33,668 nucleotides of DNA from Metaruminococcus_A gallistercoris. GTDB taxonomy: Bacteria > Bacillota > Clostridia > Oscillospirales > Ruminococcaceae. The translations under genes were made by a program, and so were the position numbers. Position 1 is the first letter of the stretch, and each line of letters opens with the position of its first letter. The DNA is taken from contig CAJFNQ010000014.1 in NCBI GenBank assembly GCA_904394975.1, forward strand, positions 1 through 33,668, given 5' to 3'. The notes under the pieces are model-generated. The model did not search any database. It saw only the letters and a list, made by a program, of their open reading frames with translations, and was not told where the DNA came from. Shown here in pieces: positions 24,973 to 32,076 of this stretch.

Positions 24973-25503
24973 TTAGCGAGAGAAAATATCCCCGCCATGA
25001 CAGTCATTCGCCACGACCAGCGGAAATTCTTTGAAGGTAAGCCGTTTGACCGATTCACAGCCCAGATCCTCAAAAGCGATTACCTGACAATCGGTAATAC
25101 ACTGACAAGCCAGCGCCCCGGCGCCGCCGATCGCGCAGAAATAGACAGCCTGATTACGGCAAACAGCCTGTTTGACTTCCTCGCTTCGTTCGCCCTTTCC
25201 AACCATAGCGATCAATCCCAAATCCAGCAAGCGAGGCGCAAAAACATCCATTCGGCCAGAGGTGGTCGGCCCACAGGAGCCGATTGGCAGCCCTTCCGGT
25301 GTGGGGGTGGGGCCGGCATAATAGATCACGGCGCCTTTTAACGGAAACGGAAGTTCCTTTCCCTCATCCAAAAGCGCGGCAAAGCGCTTATGTGCCGCAT
25401 CACGAGCGGTGTAAACGGTACCGCTTAAATAAACTTTATCATTCACGTTTAATTTTGGCGTATAAGAAGCAAGCTCCTCAACACGAATATGATAGGTAGC
25501 CAT
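24973..25503 (-). CDS. FumA C-terminal / Fe-S hydro-lyase beta subunit (fumarate or tartrate dehydratase type)
   Basis: 176 aa. The motifs VYLSGTVYTARDAAHKRF, GPTPTPEGLPIGSCGPTTSGRMD and MVGKGERSEEV are diagnostic of the beta half of two-subunit class I fumarase/L-tartrate dehydratase. The alpha subunit, which binds the 4Fe-4S cluster, is normally encoded directly beside it but is absent from this window. The ATG shares one base with the stop of the DivIVA-like gene (TAATG) and has AAGGGG 8 nt upstream, so it is translationally coupled to an unrelated protein. It may pair with an alpha subunit encoded elsewhere. Confidence 0.9.
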   Translation of the reverse strand: MATYHIRVEELASYTPKLNVNDKVYLSGTVYTARDAAHKRFAALLDEGKELPFPLKGAVIYYAGPTPTPEGLPIGSCGPTTSGRMDVFAPRLLDLGLIAMVGKGERSEEVKQAVCRNQAVYFCAIGGAGALACQCITDCQVIAFEDLGCESVKRLTFKEFPLVVANDCHGGDIFSR

Positions 25504-26381
25504 TACATCAACCCCTTGAACTTTTCAATCAGATCTGTCACGCTGTTCCTGTGCGCTGTACGCGCACTTGCCTTTACAGCCGTTTTCCTCTCTTCCCGGC
25601 TCACTGGGCGGGATTCGGCAGGCGGCTGTACAGGAACATCTGCTTGAACAGCTTCTTTCACATCTTTGATTTCCGCCTCTTCCTGTGCAGGCACCGGCTG
25701 CGGAATCTCCAGACGATCCATCCGATCGTTTAATTCTGTGAAGCTGTCTTCAATCCGCCCAACTTCACGGCGCAAATTCTGCGTTACCTGCTCCAGAGAA
25801 TGGCTTACCTGACAAATCTTCCGCTGAAACAGATCCATATCAGCGCGAATAGAAGCTACCGACCGCTTTGCACCCTCAACAATCCCCGCCGCTTCTTCGT
25901 TTGCCTCTTCACGGATTTTTTCAGAAATCTGACGAGCCTCCAGCATGACATCGCTGATATCCTGCGTCAGACGATCATATTTTTCCACCTTTTCCTGTGC
26001 TTCTTTGAGCTTTCGAGCAAGTTCATTGTTTTTCAGGATCATTTCCGCGGATTTATTATTCGCAGCAGTGGCGCGCTGTTTTAAAAGCGTCATGTCCTTT
26101 TCCGCTTCAGAGCGACTGTCCACCAAACGCTTTACCACCTTTTCCAGCGCGGCGTTTTTCTGCCGCTGCTCTTCAAAGCGCCTGCTAAGTTCCACGACCG
26201 CCGTATTTGACTCTGTCAATTTTGCGTTAACATCAGCCAGCTCCTGTTTGGTTTCTGCCAACTGCTGATTGAGTTGCTCCACCGTTTCTTCATGGGAAGC
26301 ATGAAGCTCTTCAATACAGCGAATGACATCTTTTTTGGAAAAGCCAAAAAGCGCAGACTTAAATTTATAGCCGAAATCCAT
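25503..26381 (-). CDS. DivIVA/GpsB-like coiled-coil protein
   Basis: 292 aa. The N-terminus FKSALFGFSKKDVIRCIEEL resembles the DivIVA lipid-binding/domain start (FxxAxFGYxxxxVxxYI). A long heptad-type coiled coil follows (about residues 20-215, rich in E, K, Q, L). Next comes a Pro/Glu-rich linker and a basic C-terminal tail ending SVTDLIEKFKGLM. DivIVA proteins mark curved membranes and division sites. This protein is longer and more divergent than canonical DivIVA, so its partner is unknown. The ATG has SD AGGAG about 7 nt upstream, and a promoter is at 26435-26464. It is co-transcribed and coupled with the FumA beta-type gene. Confidence 0.75.
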   Translation of the reverse strand: MDFGYKFKSALFGFSKKDVIRCIEELHASHEETVEQLNQQLAETKQELADVNAKLTESNTAVVELSRRFEEQRQKNAALEKVVKRLVDSRSEAEKDMTLLKQRATAANNKSAEMILKNNELARKLKEAQEKVEKYDRLTQDISDVMLEARQISEKIREEANEEAAGIVEGAKRSVASIRADMDLFQRKICQVSHSLEQVTQNLRREVGRIEDSFTELNDRMDRLEIPQPVPAQEEAEIKDVKEAVQADVPVQPPAESRPVSREERKTAVKASARTAHRNSVTDLIEKFKGLM

Positions 26382-26434
26382 AAAAGCTCTCCTAAAACCA
26401 GAAATAAAGCATCTGTTTACTCTCTATTTTATAT

Positions 26435-26464
26435 AGTATACCATCCCTGCTTTACGCTTTTCAA
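26435..26464 (-). promoter_or_regulatory. Sigma-A promoter of the DivIVA-like/FumA-beta unit
   Basis: On the minus strand: TTGAAA (complement of 26459-26464), 18-nt spacer, TATACT (complement of 26435-26440), followed by further TATA-rich sequence. Confidence 0.75.
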
Positions 26465-26542
26465 TACCTTTTCCCTTCCAAAACCACAAAAATCTACCAT
26501 ATCATATGAAAGTAGGTCAAACCAAATCCTTTTCGCAAGAAA

Positions 26543-26570
26543 AAAGGCGACTGCTCACGCAGCCGCCTTT
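26543..26570 (-). terminator. Terminator of serCA
   Basis: Stem AAAGGCG/CGCCTTT (26543-26549 with 26564-26570) extended by one G-U pair and CTGC/GCAG nearer the loop, followed by six U on the minus strand. Confidence 0.88.
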
Positions 26571-26588
26571 ACACTTAAGATAATAAAT

Positions 26589-27761
26589 TTATGCCAGAAT
26601 CACACGCACACGTACAATTCCATCAACCACTTCCAGACGCTCCGCCATATCAGCAGAAATTTCTTTCTCTTTCAGGTCAATGAGGGTATACGCATAATCG
26701 CCGCGGGAACGATTGGTCATATTTTCAATATTGATACCGTGTTCCCCGAACGAAGCCGAAATGTTCTGAATCATCTTCGGAACATTTTTATGAATGATGC
26801 AGATACGTGCTCCACCGGTACGCGGTGCAGAAACCGCCGGCATATTCACAGAGTTTTTGATGTTTCCGTTTTCCAGATAATCGATCAGTTCCAGCGCAGC
26901 CATCCGTGCACAATTGTCCTCAGACTCCGGCGTTGAAGCACCAAGATGAGGAATAGCAACGACGCCTTTCGCGCCTACCACTTTGGCATTTGGAAAATCG
27001 GTAACGTAACGGCTGACTTTCCCGCTTTCCAGCGCCGCCAGCATAGCGTCATCATCTACCAGCTCACCGCGTGCAAAGTTCAGTACACGCACGCCATCTT
27101 TCATGGTAGCGATCACGTCCGCGTTGATCATGTGCTTGGTTTCATCATTATACGGCACGTGAACCGTGATATAATCGCTGTTTTTATAAATGTCCTCCAC
27201 GTTTTTCGCGTGGATAATGCCCCGTGAAAGCGACCACGCCGCATCCACCGAAAGATATGGGTCATAACCAAGAACGGTCATACCAAGACTGCGGGCAGCG
27301 TTACAAACCAACACGCCGATTGCGCCAAGGCCGATAACACCCAGTGTTTTCCCTTTGATTTCCGGACCAACAAACTGGCCTTTTCCTTTTTCCACAAGCT
27401 TAGGAATGGCATCGCCCTCGCCCTTAAGCGAAGCGGCAAATTCCAACGCGCCCGGAACATTACGGGAAGACAGCAGCAAACCGAGCAGAACCAATTCCTT
27501 TACAGCGTTTGCGTTAGCACCAGGTGTATTGAAAACCACAATGCCCTCTTCCGCACAACGAGCTGTCGGAATATTATTTACGCCGGCACCCGCGCGCCCA
27601 ATGGCGAGCAGTTCTTTGCCGAATTCCATATCATGCATAGCGGCAGAACGCACCATGATCGCGTCCGGCTGCGCAATATCGTCGCCGCAGGTATAACGCT
27701 GCGGGTCAAACTGCTCCAGACCGGCTTTGGAAATTTTATTCAGTGTCTGAATTTTATACAC
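26589..27761 (-). CDS. serA: D-3-phosphoglycerate dehydrogenase (short ACT form)
   Basis: 390 aa from a GTG (27759-27761) giving MYKIQTLNKIS, the usual start in this subfamily; the ATG at 27797 overlaps the serC stop and adds an unconserved tail. The SD is weak (GGGGGAA), so coupling to serC translation is likely. The NAD-binding loop is GVIGLGAIG (141-149); catalytic R231 (NFARGEL) and H272 (IPHLGAST) are present. The Glu usually found between them is not evident in the YVTDFPNAKVVG segment. A C-terminal ACT domain (about 318-390) suggests serine feedback. It catalyses the first step of serine synthesis and lies 16 nt after serC. Confidence 0.93.
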   Translation of the reverse strand: MYKIQTLNKISKAGLEQFDPQRYTCGDDIAQPDAIMVRSAAMHDMEFGKELLAIGRAGAGVNNIPTARCAEEGIVVFNTPGANANAVKELVLLGLLLSSRNVPGALEFAASLKGEGDAIPKLVEKGKGQFVGPEIKGKTLGVIGLGAIGVLVCNAARSLGMTVLGYDPYLSVDAAWSLSRGIIHAKNVEDIYKNSDYITVHVPYNDETKHMINADVIATMKDGVRVLNFARGELVDDDAMLAALESGKVSRYVTDFPNAKVVGAKGVVAIPHLGASTPESEDNCARMAALELIDYLENGNIKNSVNMPAVSAPRTGGARICIIHKNVPKMIQNISASFGEHGINIENMTNRSRGDYAYTLIDLKEKEISADMAERLEVVDGIVRVRVILA

Positions 27762-27777
27762 AGGATGTTCCCCCGTT

Positions 27778-28863
27778 TCATTTATTCTCCGCTTCAAACT
27801 TCTTCATGAAGCTGACCAGTGCCTCTACGCCCTCGATCGGCATCGCGTTGTAAATAGAAGCACGCATACCGCCGACAGTGCGGTGACCTTTCAGGTTAAT
27901 CAGGCCATTTTTTGCCGCTTCCGCAACAAATTTCTTATCCATCTCGTCATTTCCGGTAACAAACGGAATGTTCATGATCGAGCGGTATTCCTTTTCGACT
28001 GTTCCTTTGAACAATTCGCTGGAATCGAGAAAATCATAGAGCAGTTTTGCTTTTTTCTCGTTGATCTCTTTCATCTTTTCAAGGCCGCCGATCTCGTTCT
28101 TGATCCACTCAAGAACCAGCTTGCAGATGTAGATAGCATAAGTCGGCGGTGTGTTATAAAGAGAATCATTATCCGCATGGGTTTTGTAATTAAGCATCGT
28201 CGGCGTAATATCCATTGCCTTGCCGATCAGATCCTCACGGATGATGACAACAGTAAGTCCTGCAGGGCCCATATTTTTCTGAGCGCCGGCATAGATCATA
28301 GCAAATTTGGAAACATCGATCGGTTCAGAAAGAATGCAGGAACTCATGTCCGCCACAAGCGGAACATTGCCGGTTTCCGGCAATTCAGTAAAGCGAGTGC
28401 CGTAAATGGTATTATTCCAGCAAATGTGGAAGTAGTCTGCGTCCTTGTCAAAAGTAGACGGATCGAGCTTCGGAATATAAGAAAATGTTTTGTCCGCGCT
28501 GGACGCTACAACATTAGCGGTACCGTAACGCGCAGCTTCCTGATATGCTTTTTTTGCCCACTGACCGGTTACAACAAAATCCGCCTTATTGGAACCGTTC
28601 ATCAGATTAAGCGGAATCATGGCAAACTGTGTAGAAGCACCGCCCTGCAAAAACAGAACCTTGTAATTATCCGGAATATTCATCACTTCACGCAGCAAAG
28701 ACTCGCAGCCTTTGATGATATCGTCATATTCCTTAGAACGGTGGGACATTTCCATAACGGACTGTCCGCTTCCCTCATAATCAAGCATTTCCCCTGCAGC
28801 TTTTGCCAAAACGGCTTCCGGCAGCATGGAAGGTCCCGGGCTGAAATTAAATACTCTACTCAT
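27778..28863 (-). CDS. serC: Phosphoserine aminotransferase
   Basis: 361 aa. PLP-binding Lys196 lies in YAGAQKNMGPAGLTVV, with the family start FNFSPGPSMLPEAVL and the FLQGGASTQF loop. It converts 3-phosphohydroxypyruvate and glutamate to phosphoserine and 2-oxoglutarate. ATG with SD GGAGGG about 9 nt upstream. It is the first gene of the serC-serA operon; promoter 28918-28946, candidate operator 28885-28903. Confidence 0.96.
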   Translation of the reverse strand: MSRVFNFSPGPSMLPEAVLAKAAGEMLDYEGSGQSVMEMSHRSKEYDDIIKGCESLLREVMNIPDNYKVLFLQGGASTQFAMIPLNLMNGSNKADFVVTGQWAKKAYQEAARYGTANVVASSADKTFSYIPKLDPSTFDKDADYFHICWNNTIYGTRFTELPETGNVPLVADMSSCILSEPIDVSKFAMIYAGAQKNMGPAGLTVVIIREDLIGKAMDITPTMLNYKTHADNDSLYNTPPTYAIYICKLVLEWIKNEIGGLEKMKEINEKKAKLLYDFLDSSELFKGTVEKEYRSIMNIPFVTGNDEMDKKFVAEAAKNGLINLKGHRTVGGMRASIYNAMPIEGVEALVSFMKKFEAENK

Positions 28864-28884
28864 TGATACATACCCTCCAAAACA

Positions 28885-28903
28885 TTTAACAGTACCTGTT
28901 AAA
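28885..28903. promoter_or_regulatory. Candidate operator in the serC leader
   Basis: A perfect dyad TTTAACAG-TAC-CTGTTAAA, located just downstream of the predicted transcription start and upstream of the serC SD. It lacks a U tail and its AT-rich arms are short, so a protein-binding site is likelier than a terminator. The regulator is unknown. Confidence 0.5.
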
Positions 28904-28917
28904 GTCGCATTACTTTT

Positions 28918-28946
28918 ATTATATTTTTATTCCGGGCAATAGTCAA
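28918..28946 (-). promoter_or_regulatory. Sigma-A promoter of serCA
   Basis: On the minus strand: TTGACT (complement of 28941-28946), 17-nt spacer, TATAAT (complement of 28918-28923). Confidence 0.88.
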
Positions 28947-29071
28947 TGCTTTTACCGGCTTCTCACACTTGAATTGTAAAAGCAACTGAATTTGGTTAAA
29001 AAAAATGTGCAATATCCTCTAAAATGACAAGACACTGTGAATGGATTGTCATTGTCAATACCTGGTTTGGC

Positions 29072-29100
29072 TTGTGTTTTAACTGCAAATACCTTAAAAT
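29072..29100 (+). promoter_or_regulatory. Possible promoter of the lipoprotein gene
   Basis: TTGTGT (29072-29077), 17-nt spacer, TAAAAT (29095-29100), 36 nt before the ATG. Upstream lies a dyad AATGACAA (29023-29030) / TTGTCATT (29046-29053) that could be an operator. Confidence 0.4.
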
Positions 29101-29136
29101 AAAAACAACATCCAATCATTACAAGAAGGAGTCGTT

Positions 29137-29649
29137 ATGAAAAACAAACGCTTAAAAATTGCATGTTGTGTTTTTTTCAGTGTTATGGTTTGTTTGCTTA
29201 CCTCTTGCAGCCCATCTTTTGATTTTGATTTAGATGCTGCTGCCAAAAAAGGGGTTGCCGTAGTAGACCCATACCAAGAGGGATGGCTGACCAAGCTCAC
29301 ACAGGATGAGATAGCTTCCAGACTGGAAATAGAGGCATCGCTCTATCAGTCAAGCAGCGTATATACCGCTTCAAAAAGCACTTCTGCATACACAGTAGCT
29401 GGATTTCAGGCCTCTGAAAACAATCAGGCCGAACTTTCTGAAGCCATGGAAACAGCAAAAGAACAGATCATCGCTTCATTTAATGGCTTCTTGCCTGACC
29501 AGTATGAAATCGCGCAAAACGCAGTCATCAAACAGTACGGAGACTATTTTTTCCTGATTGTGTCAGACCGCAACGACGAAGTGATAGAAGCAATCGAAAC
29601 GGTCATATATCCGGAAAGAGATCCGTCTTCTGCTAGTGAAGCTGCTTAA
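29137..29649 (+). CDS. DUF4358-type lipoprotein
   Basis: 170 aa. A lipoprotein signal peptide (KNKRLK, then a hydrophobic core) ends in the lipobox LTSC with Cys24 as the lipidated residue, so the mature protein sits on the outer face of the membrane. The remainder, with ETAKEQIIASFNGFLPDQYEIAQNAVIKQYGDYFFLIVSD, fits the DUF4358 pattern common in Clostridia (a motif of a residue run, QY, then GxYxxxxVSD). Function is unknown. ATG with AAGGAG 5 nt upstream. It is monocistronic, with a terminator at 29734-29769. Confidence 0.78.
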   Translation: MKNKRLKIACCVFFSVMVCLLTSCSPSFDFDLDAAAKKGVAVVDPYQEGWLTKLTQDEIASRLEIEASLYQSSSVYTASKSTSAYTVAGFQASENNQAELSEAMETAKEQIIASFNGFLPDQYEIAQNAVIKQYGDYFFLIVSDRNDEVIEAIETVIYPERDPSSASEAA

Positions 29650-29733
29650 GCAGATTAAAGGCATAAACTGTATTTCCTAAACAGTGGCCAAGTTGGTGTT
29701 TGGCGAAAACAATCTGCAAAAACAAGACAAAAC

Positions 29734-29769
29734 AAACCGCTCTGGATTTATTTGAAGCCAGAGCGGTTT
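29734..29769 (+). terminator. Terminator of the lipoprotein gene
   Basis: A perfect 12-bp stem (AAACCGCTCTGG at 29734-29745 with 29758-29769) followed by TATTTTA. Confidence 0.85.
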
Positions 29770-29874
29770 ATTTTAAAGGATTATTTTCAAAACAGAAAAT
29801 AAATTGATCACGGTTTTTGAGAAAAGTATAGTAAATTCACACACGAGAAACAAATTTACACACAGCGGCCAATC

Positions 29875-29914
29875 CCGTAAAAAAACAGCGACAAAATGCC
29901 GCTGTTTTTTACGG
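29875..29914 (-). terminator. Terminator of the LytM/M23 gene
   Basis: A long hairpin (CCGTAAAAAAACAGCG at 29875-29890 with 29900-29914, one A bulged) directly after the stop codon. The T run is inside the stem on the minus strand. Confidence 0.65.
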
Positions 29915-29915
29915 A

Positions 29916-30668
29916 CTATGCGTTCTGCATCATGCTCATAGGGTCAATCCATTCCCCGTCTTTTTTCATTGCAAAATGGAGATGTGAATCCTCTGCGATT
30001 TCAATTTTAGCTGTTTCCCCAACGGAGCCCAAAACAGTCCCAATATCAACCGTTTGATCTTTTGTAACACTGACATTCACATTTAAGCCCATATACATGG
30101 TCTGGTAACCATTTCCATGGTCAATCGTGATACAAACACCCCACATCGGGTCTTCATCAATCGCAGTAACAACGCCGTCTGACGCCGCTTTGACCGGTGT
30201 GGCGATATCAGCTTTGATATCCACACCGTCGTGTGTGCGCCATTCGTTAAGTGTTTTAGATTTTACAGGTTTTCCGTTGCTGTATTCGTTGATGATCTCC
30301 CCTTTCAGCGGCATTACAAAAGTATTGCTGAAGGTTTGAGAAGAGCTTTCAGGTTGAGCAGCGGTCGACTGACTTTCAGAGGCTGTATCGGTTTCGACTT
30401 CTGAAGTTTCCTCTTCCACTTCCGAGGACTCTTTCGGAACATCGCTTTGCGAACCACTGACTTCGGTGCCAGAAAACGCCCATTCATTGGAACCGGTATC
30501 AACCGACATGTTAATATTATTCTGCTCGGTCAAATTATTGCGGGTAGCATTTATGACAAAATATGCAGTTGCGCTTACGACCGCAATGCTCAGGCAAATT
30601 GCAATGTAAAACCCTTTCCCCGTCAAAAAGGACGTTAATTTTGACGATTTTAATTTTGTGTTTTTCAT
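29916..30668 (-). CDS. Membrane-anchored M23/LytM-domain protein, SpoIIQ-like
   Basis: 250 aa. A cytoplasmic basic start is followed by one membrane segment (about 19-41, GKGFYIAICLSIAVVSATAYFVI) and a Ser/Glu-rich low-complexity linker (about 60-112). The C-terminal LytM domain (about 118-245) follows. The zinc ligands H146 and D150 (THDGVDI) and H231 (HLHF) are present, but the usual catalytic His in the YxHL motif is Gly (MYMGL, G194). This pattern and architecture resemble SpoIIQ, the forespore channel protein that pairs with SpoIIIAH. An ordinary envelope M23 peptidase is the alternative. ATG with CGGAGGA 7 nt upstream. No partner gene (spoIIIAH) is in the window. Confidence 0.8.
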   Translation of the reverse strand: MKNTKLKSSKLTSFLTGKGFYIAICLSIAVVSATAYFVINATRNNLTEQNNINMSVDTGSNEWAFSGTEVSGSQSDVPKESSEVEEETSEVETDTASESQSTAAQPESSSQTFSNTFVMPLKGEIINEYSNGKPVKSKTLNEWRTHDGVDIKADIATPVKAASDGVVTAIDEDPMWGVCITIDHGNGYQTMYMGLNVNVSVTKDQTVDIGTVLGSVGETAKIEIAEDSHLHFAMKKDGEWIDPMSMMQNA

Positions 30669-30828
30669 CTGCTTGTCCTCCGAAAAAATTAGTTTCAGCT
30701 TTGTGCGACATCATTAGTGTTGGAGAAAACACAAAAAATATGCGCTCAATTTTGTTTTCCAATAAAAAACGATTTTTTATTTGTATGGAACCAAGACAGA
30801 ATTTTAAAAGGATGTTTTAACCGGATGC

Positions 30829-30857
30829 TTGACAAAACCATGATTTTAGACTATAAT
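30829..30857 (+). promoter_or_regulatory. Promoter of tRNA-Pro
   Basis: TTGACA (30829-30834), 17-nt spacer, TATAAT (30852-30857): a perfect consensus promoter 17 nt before the tRNA. Confidence 0.92.
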
Positions 30858-30874
30858 TTTTGTTACTGTCAATT

Positions 30875-30951
30875 CGGGGCGTAGCTCAGTTTGGTAGAGT
30901 GCTTGGTTTGGGACCAAGATGCCGCAGGTTCAAGTCCTGTCGCCCCGACCA
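30875..30951 (+). tRNA. tRNA-Pro (UGG), CCA encoded
   Basis: Acceptor CGGGGCG pairs with CGCCCCG and an encoded CCA end is present. The anticodon arm CTTGG-TTTGGGA-CCAAG gives anticodon UGG. The D arm GTAGCTCAG and T arm GGTTCAAGTCC are standard. Confidence 0.97.
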
Positions 30952-30979
30952 TTTTTTGAAAAATTATTCAAAAAAGTAG

Positions 30980-31008
30980 TTGACATTGCTCCGGCGCTGT
31001 GATATAAT
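30980..31008 (+). promoter_or_regulatory. Promoter of tRNA-Thr and tRNA-Tyr
   Basis: TTGACA (30980-30985), 17-nt spacer, TATAAT (31003-31008): a second perfect promoter, lying between tRNA-Pro and tRNA-Thr. Confidence 0.92.
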
Positions 31009-31021
31009 AATTATCGTTCTC

Positions 31022-31097
31022 GCTGGTGTAGCTCAGTTGGTAGAGCAGCTGATTTGTAATCAGCAGGTCGGGGGTTCAAGTCCGTCCACCAGCTCCA
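31022..31097 (+). tRNA. tRNA-Thr (UGU), CCA encoded
   Basis: Acceptor GCTGGTG pairs with CACCAGC and is followed by T-CCA. The anticodon arm GCTGA-TTTGTAA-TCAGC gives UGU. Standard D and T arms. Confidence 0.97.
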
Positions 31098-31125
31098 CTA
31101 TTTGAGCAAATGCAAATTAATATTT

Positions 31126-31211
31126 GGAGGAATTCCCGAGTGGCCAAAGGGGGCAGACTGTAAATCTGTTGCTTTTCAGCTTCGATGGTTCGAATCCATC
31201 TTCCTCCACCA
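31126..31211 (+). tRNA. tRNA-Tyr (GUA), CCA encoded
   Basis: Acceptor GGAGGAA pairs with TTCCTCC, then A-CCA. The anticodon loop CTGTAAA gives GUA. It is a class II tRNA with the long variable arm expected for bacterial tRNA-Tyr. It is probably co-transcribed with tRNA-Thr. Confidence 0.95.
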
Positions 31212-31215
31212 GATT

Positions 31216-31250
31216 GAGCCTGGACGCAATTCGCGTTCAGACTCTTTTCT
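31216..31250 (+). terminator. Terminator of the tRNA unit
   Basis: A hairpin of GAG and TGGACGC paired with GCGTTCA and CTC (2x2 internal loop, one G-U pair) at 31216-31244, followed by TTTTCTTTT. Confidence 0.75.
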
Positions 31251-31327
31251 TTTATTTCAAATAGCAGCTCGCGTCGAAAACGGCATCTAAACCGTTCGCC
31301 CCTTCCAACTAACATGTAACAATAACC

Positions 31328-31585
31328 GGCTTGACCTTTCAATATTCTCCAGAAGGAATACCGACCGGATTATGTAATGCAAACAGAATCATTTATGTAA
31401 CAACATCAGGAGGCCCTTTCGGGAATCAACCTCAAGGATATAATTACATAAAAGATTTGGCGAACGTTTTTTACGGAATACCAAATATCCTGTGTTTTAA
31501 AGCGGAAAATCTCGACATTAAAGGCGTTGATGTTAACAGTATTATTCAAAAAGCTATCAAAGAAATAGAAACCGCTGATATATAG
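31328..31585 (+). pseudogene. C-terminal remnant of an FMN-dependent NAD(P)H azoreductase (flavodoxin fold)
   Basis: About 85 codons remain. They read TFQYSPEGIPTGLCNANRII, then VTTSGGPFG and the NYIKDLANVFYGIPNI segment, matching the last third of AzoR-like flavodoxin-fold oxidoreductases (usual length about 200 aa). The N-terminal FMN-binding part is missing. The only start available is a TTG at 31331 without SD, and the frame is closed by a stop at 31310-31312. The gene is therefore a broken remnant. It lies 117 nt downstream of tRNA-Tyr, which suggests a deletion or integration scar. Confidence 0.7.
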
Positions 31586-31768
31586 CATTTTCATAAACAG
31601 GTGATGGCCTGTAAAGTATATATTAAAAAAGCAAAGCTCGTTTAGCGCACACTCTAACAATGATGTCTTCCCTGTATTTATGCGGGTGTTTGAGATTCAA
31701 AAATAGTGTTTTCCGCAAGCACTAAGAAAAACGGTAATCGCCGTTTACATATAGTGCCGTATGACAAC

Positions 31769-31797
31769 TTGACAAACTTAAAAATTCGTGATAGTCT
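31769..31797 (+). promoter_or_regulatory. Possible promoter of the ZIP transporter gene
   Basis: A perfect TTGACA (31769-31774) is followed after 17 nt by a poor -10, TAGTCT (31792-31797). The leader would be about 270 nt. A weak -10 with operator-like sites just downstream would suit a regulated promoter, but the assignment is tentative. Confidence 0.35.
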
Positions 31798-31832
31798 TAC
31801 CCTGATTAGCTAAATCTAACCAATAGGTTTTA

Positions 31833-31851
31833 TATTCTCATTATCATTTAC
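31833..31851. promoter_or_regulatory. Fur-family box-like sequence upstream of the ZIP gene
   Basis: Read on the minus strand it matches 13 of 19 positions of the Fur consensus GATAATGATAATCATTATC (core AAATGATAATGA). It lies about 30-45 nt downstream of the predicted start of transcription. A Fur, Zur or PerR relative could bind it. A dyad-like TTAG-CTAAAT-CTAA (31806-31819) is next to it. Confidence 0.35.
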
Positions 31852-32076
31852 TTTTCATTCTCTTTCAGAGAGAAAGACACAAAACTTACAACAAAGGTTA
31901 AAAAACACCTTTTTACGTGAAGCCATAAAATGATGCAACGGTATCATTTTCCTTCCTTACAAAAAACCAGAGATATTTTACAAAAGCCTGAAAACGCGGT
32001 GCCAACTTATGGTTACCAAATAAACTTTAAAAAGGCTTTTTACTCAGAAAAATAATCGTAGAATTGGAGAAAACAA

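Larger units (their letters stand above)
31586..32076. other. Structured AT-rich intergenic region and leader of the ZIP gene
   Basis: No gene is visible. Many short inverted repeats follow one another: ACAGG/CCTGT near 31603, TAGTG/CACTA (31704-31724), AAACGG/CCGTTT (31729-31746), TCTTTC/GAAAGA near 31861, AAAGGT/ACCTTT near 31900, and AAAATGAT/ATCATTTT near 31927-31950. An AAAAGCCT...AAGGCTTTT arch lies near 31982-32040. A possible promoter (31769-31797) and metal-regulator-like boxes are described separately. I recognise no known riboswitch class here. Confidence 0.4.

Noticed and set aside
27883..28866. 327-codon plus-strand frame over serC
   Set aside because: Complement of a highly conserved enzyme gene; no SD.
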